NCBI RefSeq assembly: GCF_019670005.1
Contig: NZ_AP019783.1
Span: 578,501-642,500 of the forward strand
Direction of reading: 5' to 3'
From: Methylomagnum ishizawai
GTDB lineage: Bacteria; Pseudomonadota; Gammaproteobacteria; Methylococcales; Methylococcaceae
Length of the DNA stretch: 64,000 nucleotides
Below are positions 9,777 through 17,706 of this stretch, one piece after another. Within the stretch, counting starts at the first letter, position 1. Every line of letters begins with the position of its first letter. Below the pieces are notes generated by a model. It was not told the origin of the DNA. It saw only the letters and a list, made by a program, of their open reading frames with translations, and ran no database searches. A program made the translations under genes and the position numbers.

Positions 9777-9800
9777 GGGCGGTCTCCGCGGAGGCCGCCC
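9777..9800. terminator. GC-rich hairpin between mazG and the PEP-CTERM gene
   Basis: GGGCGG at 9777-9782 pairs with CCGCCC at 9795-9800, and the stem continues inward through CTCC/GGAG. No T-run follows on either strand, so it is at best a weak terminator between two convergent genes. Confidence 0.35.
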
Positions 9801-9853
9801 GGTGGGATAGATGCGTGGCGCGTTGGCCGTGGCGGGCCCGCGTGGCTTGGGTT

Positions 9854-10441
9854 TCAAGCGGGTTTGCGGCGGACGGCGGCGGCGGCGAGGCCGGCGGCGA
9901 AGAGCGCGAGGGAGGTGGGTTCTGGAACCGCCGCCGCCGAGAGCGTGACGTCCACGTAGACCAGGTCGCCCGTGGTGGTGTCATTGGTCGGAGAGTTTAG
10001 CGGCGTCGGCGATGTGCCTACTTGCCAATTGCTGGGGGCGAAATCCGAATGCACTTGGGATCCGACGACAAACGGTGTGCCAGAACCGAATGGGAAACCG
10101 ATGCCGACGGGTATCAGGATTGAGCTACCCGATCCTGTTCCGGTCAGCCCGTAAACCTGTGCCCGCGTGGTGGGACCGGCGAGCAGGACGTTTGCGATGG
10201 CGGAAGCTATAGCGTTCGCCAAGGTGTCGTTTCCTTGGGTCAGTCCGAAATGGGTGGAAGACAGCGAATCATAGGCGCCTTCTATGAAGGTCACGTCGTA
10301 GCTGGTGCCCGAGATGTCGATACCGGATATTCCAGTATATGGCCCGGATCCGACGAGTATGGGGGCCGCGTCCACGCTAGGTGCGAGGGCGGAGAATGCA
10401 AGGAAGGGGGCGGCGAAGAGGAGGGTTCTGAGTTTTTTCAT
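9854..10441 (-). CDS. PEP-CTERM sorting-signal protein
   Basis: A 195-residue secreted protein. A signal peptide covers residues about 1-26 (MKKLRTLLFAAPFLAFSALA, cleavage near VDAA). The C-terminus has the PEP-CTERM signal VPEPTSLALFAAGLAAAAVRRKP: a VPEP motif, a hydrophobic helix, then a basic tail. It is presumably processed by an exosortase encoded elsewhere and tied to surface or exopolysaccharide biology. The body is rich in Gly, Thr, Ser and Asn and has no domain I recognise. I start at MKKLRT rather than the 107-codon upstream extension because that is where the signal peptide begins. The gene and its upstream region are AT-richer than the neighbours and are flanked by a near-identical 19-base direct repeat, hinting at transfer. 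Confidence 0.88.
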   Translation of the reverse strand: MKKLRTLLFAAPFLAFSALAPSVDAAPILVGSGPYTGISGIDISGTSYDVTFIEGAYDSLSSTHFGLTQGNDTLANAIASAIANVLLAGPTTRAQVYGLTGTGSGSSILIPVGIGFPFGSGTPFVVGSQVHSDFAPSNWQVGTSPTPLNSPTNDTTTGDLVYVDVTLSAAAVPEPTSLALFAAGLAAAAVRRKPA

Positions 10442-10772
10442 TGAATCCGTACCTACTGAATCAATAAGGTTATGCTTGGTGGTTGGTAGGCCAATTTTTA
10501 GGCCGACTTCGCTGGTCGGAATGCTATAGCAAAAATCAAGCCAAAATATAAAAATACCAGAGAAAACAAAAAGATGGAAATATAGCCGGATGGCGTATTT
10601 AGGGAACGGCGAGCAACTGTAAAATTTTACGATGGCGGTTTGCGTGAAACGGACCAGACCTAGATCAGCTTTCAACCAACTCCGCCCCGGCCCGCACGGA
10701 ACCAGCGGACTCCCGCGCCACCACCGACCAACCGTTTGACAATCCAACCCAGCCAGAGGCAATGGTCAGGCT
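10442..10772. other. AT-rich divergent intergenic region
   Basis: 331 bases between the divergent PEP-CTERM and endonuclease V genes. About 10470-10640 is clearly AT-richer than its surroundings and must hold both promoters, but I find no convincing -35/-10 pair. The right copy of the flanking repeat is inside it. I see no small gene. Confidence 0.5.
10617..10635 (+). repeat. Direct repeat flanking the PEP-CTERM gene, right copy
   Basis: CTGTAAAATTTTACGATGG, matching 9744-9762 at 17 of 19 positions. Confidence 0.5.
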
Positions 10773-11435
10773 ATGCGAATCCACCATGAACACCCCTGGA
10801 ACCTCGATCCCAAAGCCGCGATAGCCCTGCAAAACCAACTGCGTAGGTTGGTGAAGATCGAGGACGAACTGCCCGCCGATATCCGGCGCGTGGCGGGTGT
10901 GGATGTGGGGTTCGAGGACGGGGGCAAAGTGACGCGGGCGGCGGTGGCGGTGCTGGACTATCCCGGACTCGGCTTGATCGAAAGCAGCATCGCCCGCTTG
11001 CCGACCGCGTTCCCCTATGTGCCGGGCCTCCTGTCCTTCCGCGAGGTGCCCGCCATCCTCAAGGCGCTGGCGGGCTTGGCGGTGTTGCCGGATTTATTGC
11101 TGGTGGATGGCCAGGGCTACGCCCATCCGCGCCGCTTGGGGATCGCCTGCCACCTCGGGCTATTGACCGACCTGCCCAGCATCGGCGCCGGCAAGACCCG
11201 GCTTTGTGGCAGGCATGAGGAAGTCCCGGATGTGAAAGGGGCTTGGGTGCCGCTGCGGGATAAAGAGGAAACCCTCGGCGCGGTGTTGCGTACCCGGCGG
11301 GGGGTACAGCCGATCTATGTCTCGGCGGGGCATAGGATAGGTTTGGCAACGGCGGTGGAATGGGTGCTGCGTTGCACCGGGCGGTTCCGCCTGCCCGAGA
11401 CGACGCGGCAGGCGCACCGCCTCGCCTCGGGCTGA
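10773..11435 (+). CDS. nfi: Endonuclease V (deoxyinosine 3' endonuclease)
   Basis: A 220-residue repair nuclease that cuts the second phosphodiester bond 3' of deoxyinosine. The expected active-site residues are visible: Asp in AGVDVGF (about residue 46), the [11 protein letters not shown] wedge and glutamate (about 84-94), and Asp in [18 protein letters not shown] (about 110-127). Length is normal for the family (about 220). It is a single gene reading away from the PEP-CTERM gene. The convergent small gene at 11472 follows after 36 bases. Confidence 0.95.
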   Translation: MRIHHEHPWNLDPKAAIALQNQLRRLVKIEDELPADIRRVAGVDVGFEDGGKVTRAAVAVLDYPGLGLIESSIARLPTAFPYVPGLLSFREVPAILKALAGLAVLPDLLLVDGQGYAHPRRLGIACHLGLLTDLPSIGAGKTRLCGRHEEVPDVKGAWVPLRDKEETLGAVLRTRRGVQPIYVSAGHRIGLATAVEWVLRCTGRFRLPETTRQAHRLASG

Positions 11436-11471
11436 ATATCGGGGGCCGGGGCAGCGCCCGGCCCGTAGTGG

Positions 11472-11693
11472 CTAGCGGTGCAACTCCTGATCGCGGTAAT
11501 GCACATCCATCCAGCATTGGGGCAGCGCCTCGCCGGACGGGAATATCAGCTCGGTTTTGGGGAATTTATCGGGTTCCTGCATTTCTTCGCCGTAATGCAG
11601 GCGGCCGATGACCTGGGTGTGGATCGGGTTGACGAGGTCGTTGAGGCCCAGCACTTCAACCAGATGTCCGTCTTTCTTCTGCTTGAGGTACAT
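11472..11693 (-). CDS. Small uncharacterised protein (73 aa)
   Basis: A short protein, MYLKQKKDGHLVEVLGLNDL at its N-terminus, with GRLHYGEEMQEPDKFPKTEL and FPSGEALPQCWMDVHYRD further on. It looks like a conserved small soluble protein, and similar sequences have sometimes been labelled acetyltransferase-like without evidence. I assign no function. It has no signal peptide or membrane segment and one cysteine. I set the start at MYLKQKK because the 41 upstream codons fall in an inverted-repeat-rich spacer and look non-coding. It is divergent from hoxH, and no co-transcribed partner is visible. Confidence 0.65.
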   Translation of the reverse strand: MYLKQKKDGHLVEVLGLNDLVNPIHTQVIGRLHYGEEMQEPDKFPKTELIFPSGEALPQCWMDVHYRDQELHR

Positions 11694-11984
11694 AACGCGC
11701 TCCTGGGTGGGGTCCACCCATGTTGGAAGCGAACTCCACCGCGCTTGGGATGGCGGCGGAGACCGGCGGGACCGTTTTCCCCGCTGGGGGAAACCAGCGC
11801 CGGACGGCGGAACCACCGCCGGCGGGAGTCTCTGGCTTCAAACATACGCCAATATCGGCGATTTGCAACGGGTTTCGTCGGATCGGCGACGGGTGATTTC
11901 CCTGGACATAAACAGTCGTTTCCGGAGCCTGTGTTATGCTTCGGGAAGCCGCCGGCTGGGCGGCTCACCCGTGGGGAATAGGTT
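11694..11984. other. Structured intergenic region upstream of hoxH
   Basis: 291 bases with several inverted repeats: GGGTGG/CCACCC around 11704-11718, TTTCCCC/GGGGAAA around 11775-11795, and AGCCGCC (11947-11953) with GGCGGCT (11959-11965) between the likely promoter and the hoxH start. It must contain the hoxH promoter and 5' leader; TTATGCT at about 11934-11940 is a possible -10. No HoxF, HoxU or HoxY coding sequence is present. Confidence 0.45.
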
Positions 11985-13451
11985 ATGTACGAACATTTGG
12001 AAACCGCCGCCAACCCGGAAAACCTCAAGCGGATCGTGATCGATCCCGTCACCCGGGTCGAGGGACACGGCAAAGTCACCCTGCTCTTGGACGAGGACAA
12101 CCGCGTCAAACAGGCCCGCCTCCATATCGTCGAATTCCGCGGCTTCGAGCGCTTCATCCAGGGCCGTCCCTATTGGGAACTGCCGATCATGGTGCAGCGC
12201 CTGTGCGGAATCTGCCCGGTCAGCCACCACCTCGCCGCCGCCAAGGCCGTGGACCAACTGGTCGGCGTCGATCAACTGACCCCGACCGCCGACAAGCTGC
12301 GCCGCCTGCTGCATTTCGGCCAGATGCTGCAATCCCACGCCCTGCATTTCTTCCACCTCGCCTCGCCCGATTTGTTGTTCGGCTTCGGCAGCGATTTGGC
12401 CAAGCGCAATATCGTCGGCGTGATCCAGGATTATCCCGACGTGGGGCTCAAGGGCGTGAAGCTCAGGAAATACGGCCAGGAAGTCATCCGTATGATCTGT
12501 GGGAAGCGCGTCCATGGCACCGGGGCCATCGCCGGCGGCATGAACAAGGCGCTCTCGGCGGAAGAACGCGATTATCTGCTGGAAGGCATCGCCGAGGCCG
12601 TCCAATGGAGCCAGGAAGCGGTGGAACTGGCCAAGCGCCTGCATCTCGCCGATCTGGAACATAACGGCCAGTTCGCCTATATCCGTTCCAATTTCCTCAG
12701 CCTGATCCGCGCGGATGGCGCGATGGACCTTTACCACGGGGGACTCCGCGCCCGCGACGACCTGGGACAGGACATCTTCGACCATGTCGATTACCGCCAA
12801 TACACCGATTACCTGCGCGAGGAGGTGCGGCCCTGGTCCTATATGAAATTCCCTTACATCGTGTCCAAGGGCAAGGAAAACGGCTGGTACCGGGTCGGTC
12901 CCCTGGCCCGCGTCAACAACTGCGATTTCATCGACACCCCCTTGGCGGAAGCCGCCCGCCAGGATTTCATGGCCCATGGCGCGGGCGGGCCGGTGCAGGG
13001 TTCCCTGGCCTTCCATTGGGCACGGATGATCGAGGCCTTGCATTCCGCCGAAGGCATCCAGCGCTACCTGCTCGACCCGGAAATCCTGGGCACCGACCTC
13101 GTGGTCAAGGGCCAGAAGCGCTACGCGGGCGTGGGCGTGATCGAAGCCCCGCGCGGCACCTTGTTCCACCATTACCAGATCGACGACCAGGATCTGGTGG
13201 TGAAGGCCAATCTCATCGTTTCGACCACCAGCAATAACCAGGCGATGAACGAATCCATCCGCCAGGTGGCCGCGACCTATCTCGACGGGGTGGAACCGAC
13301 CGAAGGCTTGCTCAACCATCTGGAAGTCGCCATCCGCGCCTACGATCCCTGCCTGTCCTGCGCCACCCACGCCCTGGGCAAGATGCCTTTGGAACTGGAA
13401 ATCCTCGATGCCGAGGAGAGGGTCGTCTCCCGCCTGCAACGCCACGCCTGA
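11985..13451 (+). CDS. hoxH: NAD-reducing-type [NiFe] hydrogenase large subunit
   Basis: A 488-residue catalytic subunit that binds the NiFe(CN)2CO centre. The N-terminal ligand motif RLCGICPVSHH gives Cys74 and Cys77. The C-terminal motif DPCLSCATH gives Cys456 and Cys459, followed by a 26-residue extension after His462 that must be removed for maturation. The N-terminus (IVIDPVTRVEGHGK) and EFRGFERFIQGRPYWE resemble HoxH of bidirectional group 3d enzymes. The ribosome binding site is GGGGAATAGG. The usual partners (HoxF and HoxU diaphorase, HoxY small subunit) are absent from this window, so this subunit is unlinked from them here. A matching maturation protease lies 1.5 kb downstream. Confidence 0.93.
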   Translation: MYEHLETAANPENLKRIVIDPVTRVEGHGKVTLLLDEDNRVKQARLHIVEFRGFERFIQGRPYWELPIMVQRLCGICPVSHHLAAAKAVDQLVGVDQLTPTADKLRRLLHFGQMLQSHALHFFHLASPDLLFGFGSDLAKRNIVGVIQDYPDVGLKGVKLRKYGQEVIRMICGKRVHGTGAIAGGMNKALSAEERDYLLEGIAEAVQWSQEAVELAKRLHLADLEHNGQFAYIRSNFLSLIRADGAMDLYHGGLRARDDLGQDIFDHVDYRQYTDYLREEVRPWSYMKFPYIVSKGKENGWYRVGPLARVNNCDFIDTPLAEAARQDFMAHGAGGPVQGSLAFHWARMIEALHSAEGIQRYLLDPEILGTDLVVKGQKRYAGVGVIEAPRGTLFHHYQIDDQDLVVKANLIVSTTSNNQAMNESIRQVAATYLDGVEPTEGLLNHLEVAIRAYDPCLSCATHALGKMPLELEILDAEERVVSRLQRHA

Positions 13452-13459
13452 GCGCTATC

Positions 13460-13487
13460 CCCTGGCCGGAACGCTGTCCGGCCAGGG
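13460..13487 (+). terminator. Strong hairpin after hoxH
   Basis: CCCTGGCCGGA (13460-13470) and TCCGGCCAGGG (13477-13487) form a perfect 11-bp stem with a six-base loop, nine bases after the hoxH stop. There is no T-run, so it may terminate poorly or mainly stabilise the 3' end of the message. Confidence 0.55.
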
Positions 13488-13585
13488 TGAATCCCCTGTC
13501 CCATCATATAATGGACAATGAACCGGGGCGCGGTCCCGCGTTCTTCCTCTTCTTCGCCCATGAATCCAGCCCTGGAGAGCGCTCC

Positions 13586-14869
13586 ATGAAATTCCAAGCC
13601 TATCTCAAGCTCCTGGTCTACAAGGATGGTTCCGATCTTTACCTGACCGCCAACGCCCCGCCCGCCGCCAAGTTCCAGGGCAAGCTCACGCCCATCGACA
13701 ATCTGATGATGACCGACGAGAGCATCCGCGAAATCGCCCATTCGATCATGGACGCCGAGCAGCGCCGCGAATTCGAGCATCGGCCCGAGATGAACCTCGC
13801 CATCACCGAGCCGGGCGTGGGGCGGTTCCGGGTCAATATCTTCAAGCAGCGCAACGCCTATGCCATGGTGGTGCGCAACATCAAGGTCAAGATTCCCAGC
13901 CTGGAGGAATTGGGCCTCCCCGAGACCCTCAAGAGCGTCATCATGGAGAAGCGCGGGCTGGTGCTGTTCGTCGGCGGCACGGGGTCGGGCAAATCGACCT
14001 CGCTGGCGGCCTTGATCGATTACCGCAACACCCATAGCGCCGGCCATATCATCACCATCGAAGACCCCATCGAGTTCATCCATCCGCACAAGAAGAGCCT
14101 GGTGAACCAGCGCGAGGTGGGGGTCGATACCCAGTCCTACGAGGACGCGCTCAAGAACACCCTCAGGCAAGCCCCGGACGTGATCCTGATCGGCGAAATC
14201 CGCTCCCAGGACACCATGGAATACGCCCTGGCCTTCGCCGAGACCGGGCATCTCTGCCTCTCGACCCTGCACGCCAACAACGCCAACCAAGCCCTGGACC
14301 GCATCATCAATTTCTTCCCCGAAGAGCGGCGCAACCAGTTGTTGATGGATTTGTCGCTGAACCTCAGGGCCTTCATTTCCCAGCGCCTGGTGCCGACGGT
14401 GGACGGCAAGCGCGCCGCCGCCATCGAAATCCTGCTGGGCACGCCCTTGGTGTCCGATTTGATCCGCAAGGGCGAGGTCCATACCATCCGCGAGGTGATG
14501 GAGAAGTCCGAGGGCGTGGGGATGCAGACCTTCGACAACCATCTGGTCCGCATGTACCGGCAGGGCTTGATCGGCGAGGAAACCGCGATCAAGAACGCCG
14601 ATTCGGCCAACAATGTGCGGCTCAAGATCAACCTGGGCCAACCGCGGATGGTCGAGCCGGAGGAGGAAGCCCCGCCCGAGGCCGCGCCCGCGCCGGGCAA
14701 CAAGGCCGAAACCCCGCCGCCCGAAAGACCCAAGCCCGCGCCGGGCCGTTCGGGCCTGAGTTTGGAACCCATCGCCAGCGAGGAGGAAACGCCCGCCGCC
14801 GCCGCCGCCCTCGACGAGCCCAGTTTTGAATGGAAGCCCGCCAAGCCCCTCAACCGGCCCGGCGGTTAG
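13586..14869 (+). CDS. pilU: PilT/PilU-type twitching-motility ATPase
   Basis: A 427-residue hexameric AAA-like motor of the type IV pilus retraction family, acting at the inner-membrane base of the pilus. The Walker A motif GGTGSGKST is near residue 130. The Asp box (ITIEDPIEFIH), Walker B (DVILIGEIRSQDTME) and His box (CLSTLHANNANQAL) follow. The region FHVNAFxQR-like FRVNIFKQRNAYAMVVR and overall order favour PilU over PilT. A Pro/Glu-rich tail of about 70 residues from residue 355 is unusual and probably disordered. I chose MKFQAYLKLL as start; 33 upstream codons are poorly conserved in character. It sits between hoxH and its protease without obvious functional relation. Confidence 0.9.
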   Translation: MKFQAYLKLLVYKDGSDLYLTANAPPAAKFQGKLTPIDNLMMTDESIREIAHSIMDAEQRREFEHRPEMNLAITEPGVGRFRVNIFKQRNAYAMVVRNIKVKIPSLEELGLPETLKSVIMEKRGLVLFVGGTGSGKSTSLAALIDYRNTHSAGHIITIEDPIEFIHPHKKSLVNQREVGVDTQSYEDALKNTLRQAPDVILIGEIRSQDTMEYALAFAETGHLCLSTLHANNANQALDRIINFFPEERRNQLLMDLSLNLRAFISQRLVPTVDGKRAAAIEILLGTPLVSDLIRKGEVHTIREVMEKSEGVGMQTFDNHLVRMYRQGLIGEETAIKNADSANNVRLKINLGQPRMVEPEEEAPPEAAPAPGNKAETPPPERPKPAPGRSGLSLEPIASEEETPAAAAALDEPSFEWKPAKPLNRPGG

Positions 14870-14890
14870 CGCGTTTTCCGGCGGATTTCA

Positions 14891-14917
14891 GGGTTCCCAA
14901 ACCGGGCATGGGAACCC
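14891..14917. terminator. Hairpin after the pilU-like gene
   Basis: GGGTTCCCA (14891-14899) and TGGGAACCC (14909-14917) form a perfect 9-bp stem with a nine-base loop between the pilU-like gene and the hydrogenase protease gene. No T-run follows. It may terminate or process the upstream message. Confidence 0.45.
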
Positions 14918-14953
14918 GCCCCAGCCCCATTCCCATCCCCTATAGGCGACCTC

Positions 14954-15451
14954 ATGGCTGACCTCCTGATTTTCGGTTACGGCAATCCCGGCCGCGGCGA
15001 CGACGCCCTGGGTCCGGCCTTGCTGGACCTTTTGGAATCCCATCTCGACCCGGACACCCGCCAGGCGGCGGGCGGCATCGAGTGCTTGACCGACTTCCAA
15101 TTGCAGGTCGAACACGCCCTGGACCTCGCGGGCCGGAAACTGGTGCTGTTCGCCGATGCCCATGCCCGCTGCGACCCGCCCTACCGTTTCGAGCGCTTGG
15201 CACCCGCCGGGGCCATGGCCTACACCACCCACGCCCTCAGCCCCGCCGCCGTGCTGGGTGTCTACCAAAGGATCAATGGTGTCGCGCCGCCACCTTGTTT
15301 CCTGCTGGGCATCCGGGGCGATGATTTCGAACTGGGCGCGGCCCTATCCCAGGCTGCCCAGGGTCATCTCCAGGCCGCGCTACGCTTGGTTTTGGACTTG
15401 TGCCGCCATCCCCACCCAGACCACTGGCAAGCCTATGTGTCAAATGGCTGA
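14954..15451 (+). CDS. hoxW: Hydrogenase maturation protease (HoxW-like)
   Basis: A 165-residue endopeptidase of the HyaD/HoxW family that clips the C-terminal extension of the large subunit once nickel is inserted. It opens with the family pattern FGYGNPGRGDDALGP (residues about 6-20), holding the first metal-binding acidic residue. DFQLQVEHALDL (about 50-61) and VLFADAHARC (about 68-77) follow, and YTTHALSPAAVLGVYQR holds the conserved histidine. Length is normal. It is the natural partner of HoxH but is separated from it by the pilU-like gene and two hairpins, so co-transcription is doubtful. Confidence 0.88.
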   Translation: MADLLIFGYGNPGRGDDALGPALLDLLESHLDPDTRQAAGGIECLTDFQLQVEHALDLAGRKLVLFADAHARCDPPYRFERLAPAGAMAYTTHALSPAAVLGVYQRINGVAPPPCFLLGIRGDDFELGAALSQAAQGHLQAALRLVLDLCRHPHPDHWQAYVSNG

Positions 15452-15521
15452 CATTTGAAGCCTGGGTGGGGCTTGTTTCTTTTTGGTGATAAAGCTGTCA
15501 CCCTTTGGGAGAGCGATTTAA

Positions 15522-15549
15522 TTGAAATGTAATACGGCTTTCCTATACT
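15522..15549 (+). promoter_or_regulatory. Sigma70-like promoter of the SpoIIE/STAS unit
   Basis: TTGAAA at 15522-15527 and TATACT at 15544-15549, with 16 bases between them. The start codon at 15580 lies 30 bases after the -10 box. This is the best match to the consensus that I found in the window. Confidence 0.6.
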
Positions 15550-15579
15550 CGGGCCGGTCGCTTTTCGAGTCCCCCCGGT

Positions 15580-17706
15580 ATGTCCGATACGCCTTCCGCC
15601 TTGTACCTCGCCACCGATGGGTTCTCCACGCCCCAAATGGGCGATCTGGCCCGTGCCGTCGAATCGATTTCACCCGAGGCCCAGGTGCCGCAACTCCTGG
15701 CCTTATTCCATAAGCGCGAAGACCTCCTCGCCGTCCCCTTGCTGGACGAACAGCGGCGCTATCACGGCATTGTGTCGCGGCGGGCCTTCATGAGCTTTAT
15801 GAGCCGCTCCTATGCCCGCGATATCTACGCCCGCCGCTCGGTGGCCGATCTCATCCAGGCCATGCCGGAACTCGCCGCCGCCCCCGCCAATCCCGGACCC
15901 GAGGAGCGTATCGACCGGGTGCTGATCGATTATCTGGCCCGCGACCCTGGGATGCTCTACGACGCCTTGCCGGTGGTGGCGGACGAGGGCATCGTCGGCG
16001 TGGTCGCCATCGCCGATATGATGCTCAGCCTGTCGGAATCGCAGGGCAAGCTGCTGACCGCGGTGCGCTCGCTCAGCGACCGGCTCAAGCAGGAAGTAGC
16101 CCTGGCCGCCCAGGTGCAGCGCCAGTTGTTGCCGCCCGCCGAGATCGACCTGCCCGGCGTCAAGGGACTCGCCACCTTGCTGACTTCCAGCGAGGTGGGC
16201 GGCGATTATTACGATTGCTACACGGTGGAAGGGCGTTACATCCTGTTGATGATCGGCGATGTCAGCGGCCACGGGGTGGCGGCGGGCACCCTGGTCAGCG
16301 CGGTCAAGGCCGGTGTCAATATGCTGGCCACCGCGGGCGAGCGCTCTCCCGCCCAAATCCTGGGGCGCCTCAACGCCACCCTGTTGGAAACCGCCCGGCA
16401 GACGCTCTATATGACCTTCTTCGCGGCCTGCCTCGACACCCTCACCGGCCAGTTGACCTATGCCAACGCCGGGCACCAGTTCCCCTATCTCTACCGCGCC
16501 ATGCTCGGCACCCTGGAAATGCTGGAAGCGGCGGGCTTGCCGCTGGGGAAGTCGGAACAGGCCGAATACCCGGAAGTCCGGGTCGAACTGGACCTCGGGG
16601 ACCGCTTGTTCCTCTATACCGACGGCCTGTTGGAAGAACCCAACGCGGCGGACGAGCCTTTCGGCTACGAGCGCCTGGAAAGCCTCCTGCACGAGCAGGG
16701 CGGCACCGCCTTGGAGGGGTTGCGCGATGGCTTGCTGGAAGCCCTGGCACAGCACGCGGGCCATCCCTACTTCGAGGACGATGTCACATTCTTTTCCGCC
16801 GAATATCACGAGCGGCCCCTGCGGGTGGCCGCGACGCCCACCCAGGAGATCCCCGATTTGAACGAACCCGGCTTGGTGCGCTTGTTGGAGGCTTGGTATC
16901 GGGCCAATGCGGAACCGTTGTCGCCCTATATCTCGCGGCAGAACCTGGTGTTTTTGGCCGAGGGCCGGTTCGCCGACCTATTGCCGCGCTTCGCCCAAGA
17001 GGGCATCCGCCGGGTGTTGCCGCGCCACCAGCCCATCGTGCAGCGCCTGGGCTGGGACGCCCTCATCAACCAGCACCTGGGCCATGCCGCCGCCGACCTG
17101 GCCGGGCTCATCCCCGGCGCGGGCGGCGAATGGCGCGATTTCAGTGTGACCCATAGCGACGACAAGCCGTTCTTGATCGAGGAATGCGGCGCGTTCCTGG
17201 AAGAAGCCGGGGTCAAGGGCGAACACCTGGAACCGGCCCTGCTCGCCATCGACGAATTGCTGGAAAACGGCTTGTATGCCGCGCCCAAGGACGGCAAGGG
17301 CGTTCCGCTCTATGCCAAGGGCGGACGTCGCGCCCTGGCCGACGACGAACGCCTGGGCCTGTCCGTGGCGCTCAAGGACAACCTCCTGGGGCTGGCCGTG
17401 GCCGATAGCTGGGGCACCTTGACCCCGGCGGTGTTCCTGGAACGGCTGGCCCGCCATGTCGAGGGCGATGGCTTGATTTCCGGGCAGGGGGGAGCCGGGT
17501 TCTACCTGCTGTGGCGTTTATCCAGCTATCTGCAACTCAGGGTGCTGCCGTACCGGCGGACCCAGATCACCGTCCTCTTCGACCTTGCCCGCCCGGTGGA
17601 TACCGAAGCGGACAAGGGCTTCCAATTCCTCTTCCATAGCGAAGTCCACGAGACCACCCACCATGTCTCCAACCATCCTGCATATCCAGCCGGTCGATTC
17701 GGCTGA
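15580..17706 (+). CDS. CBS - SpoIIE phosphatase - GHKL ATPase signalling protein
   Basis: A 708-residue cytosolic regulator. Residues about 15-165 form a CBS-like pair (LAVPLLDEQ...GIVSRRAFM, ALPVVADEGIVGVVAIADMM). Residues about 195-405 form a PP2C/SpoIIE serine phosphatase with metal-binding motifs EVGGDYYDC, IGDVSGHGVAAG, LYTDGLLEE and EDDVTFF, so it looks active. Residues about 535-690 resemble a GHKL/RsbW-type ATPase: AIDELLENGLYAAP is an N-box, then VADSWG and GGAGFYLLWRL. The protein would thus combine a phosphatase and an anti-sigma-kinase-like fold. Its last 44 bases overlap the STAS gene, implying translational coupling. In RsbU/RsbW systems such domains set the phosphorylation state of STAS proteins; that this one acts on its neighbour is inference. 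Confidence 0.85.
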   Translation: MSDTPSALYLATDGFSTPQMGDLARAVESISPEAQVPQLLALFHKREDLLAVPLLDEQRRYHGIVSRRAFMSFMSRSYARDIYARRSVADLIQAMPELAAAPANPGPEERIDRVLIDYLARDPGMLYDALPVVADEGIVGVVAIADMMLSLSESQGKLLTAVRSLSDRLKQEVALAAQVQRQLLPPAEIDLPGVKGLATLLTSSEVGGDYYDCYTVEGRYILLMIGDVSGHGVAAGTLVSAVKAGVNMLATAGERSPAQILGRLNATLLETARQTLYMTFFAACLDTLTGQLTYANAGHQFPYLYRAMLGTLEMLEAAGLPLGKSEQAEYPEVRVELDLGDRLFLYTDGLLEEPNAADEPFGYERLESLLHEQGGTALEGLRDGLLEALAQHAGHPYFEDDVTFFSAEYHERPLRVAATPTQEIPDLNEPGLVRLLEAWYRANAEPLSPYISRQNLVFLAEGRFADLLPRFAQEGIRRVLPRHQPIVQRLGWDALINQHLGHAAADLAGLIPGAGGEWRDFSVTHSDDKPFLIEECGAFLEEAGVKGEHLEPALLAIDELLENGLYAAPKDGKGVPLYAKGGRRALADDERLGLSVALKDNLLGLAVADSWGTLTPAVFLERLARHVEGDGLISGQGGAGFYLLWRLSSYLQLRVLPYRRTQITVLFDLARPVDTEADKGFQFLFHSEVHETTHHVSNHPAYPAGRFG

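Noticed and set aside
11985-13451. Group 3b (sulfhydrogenase) assignment of the hydrogenase subunit
   Set aside because: The N-terminal region and EFRGFERFIQGRPYWE fit HoxH of group 3d better, though a phylogeny would be needed to settle it.
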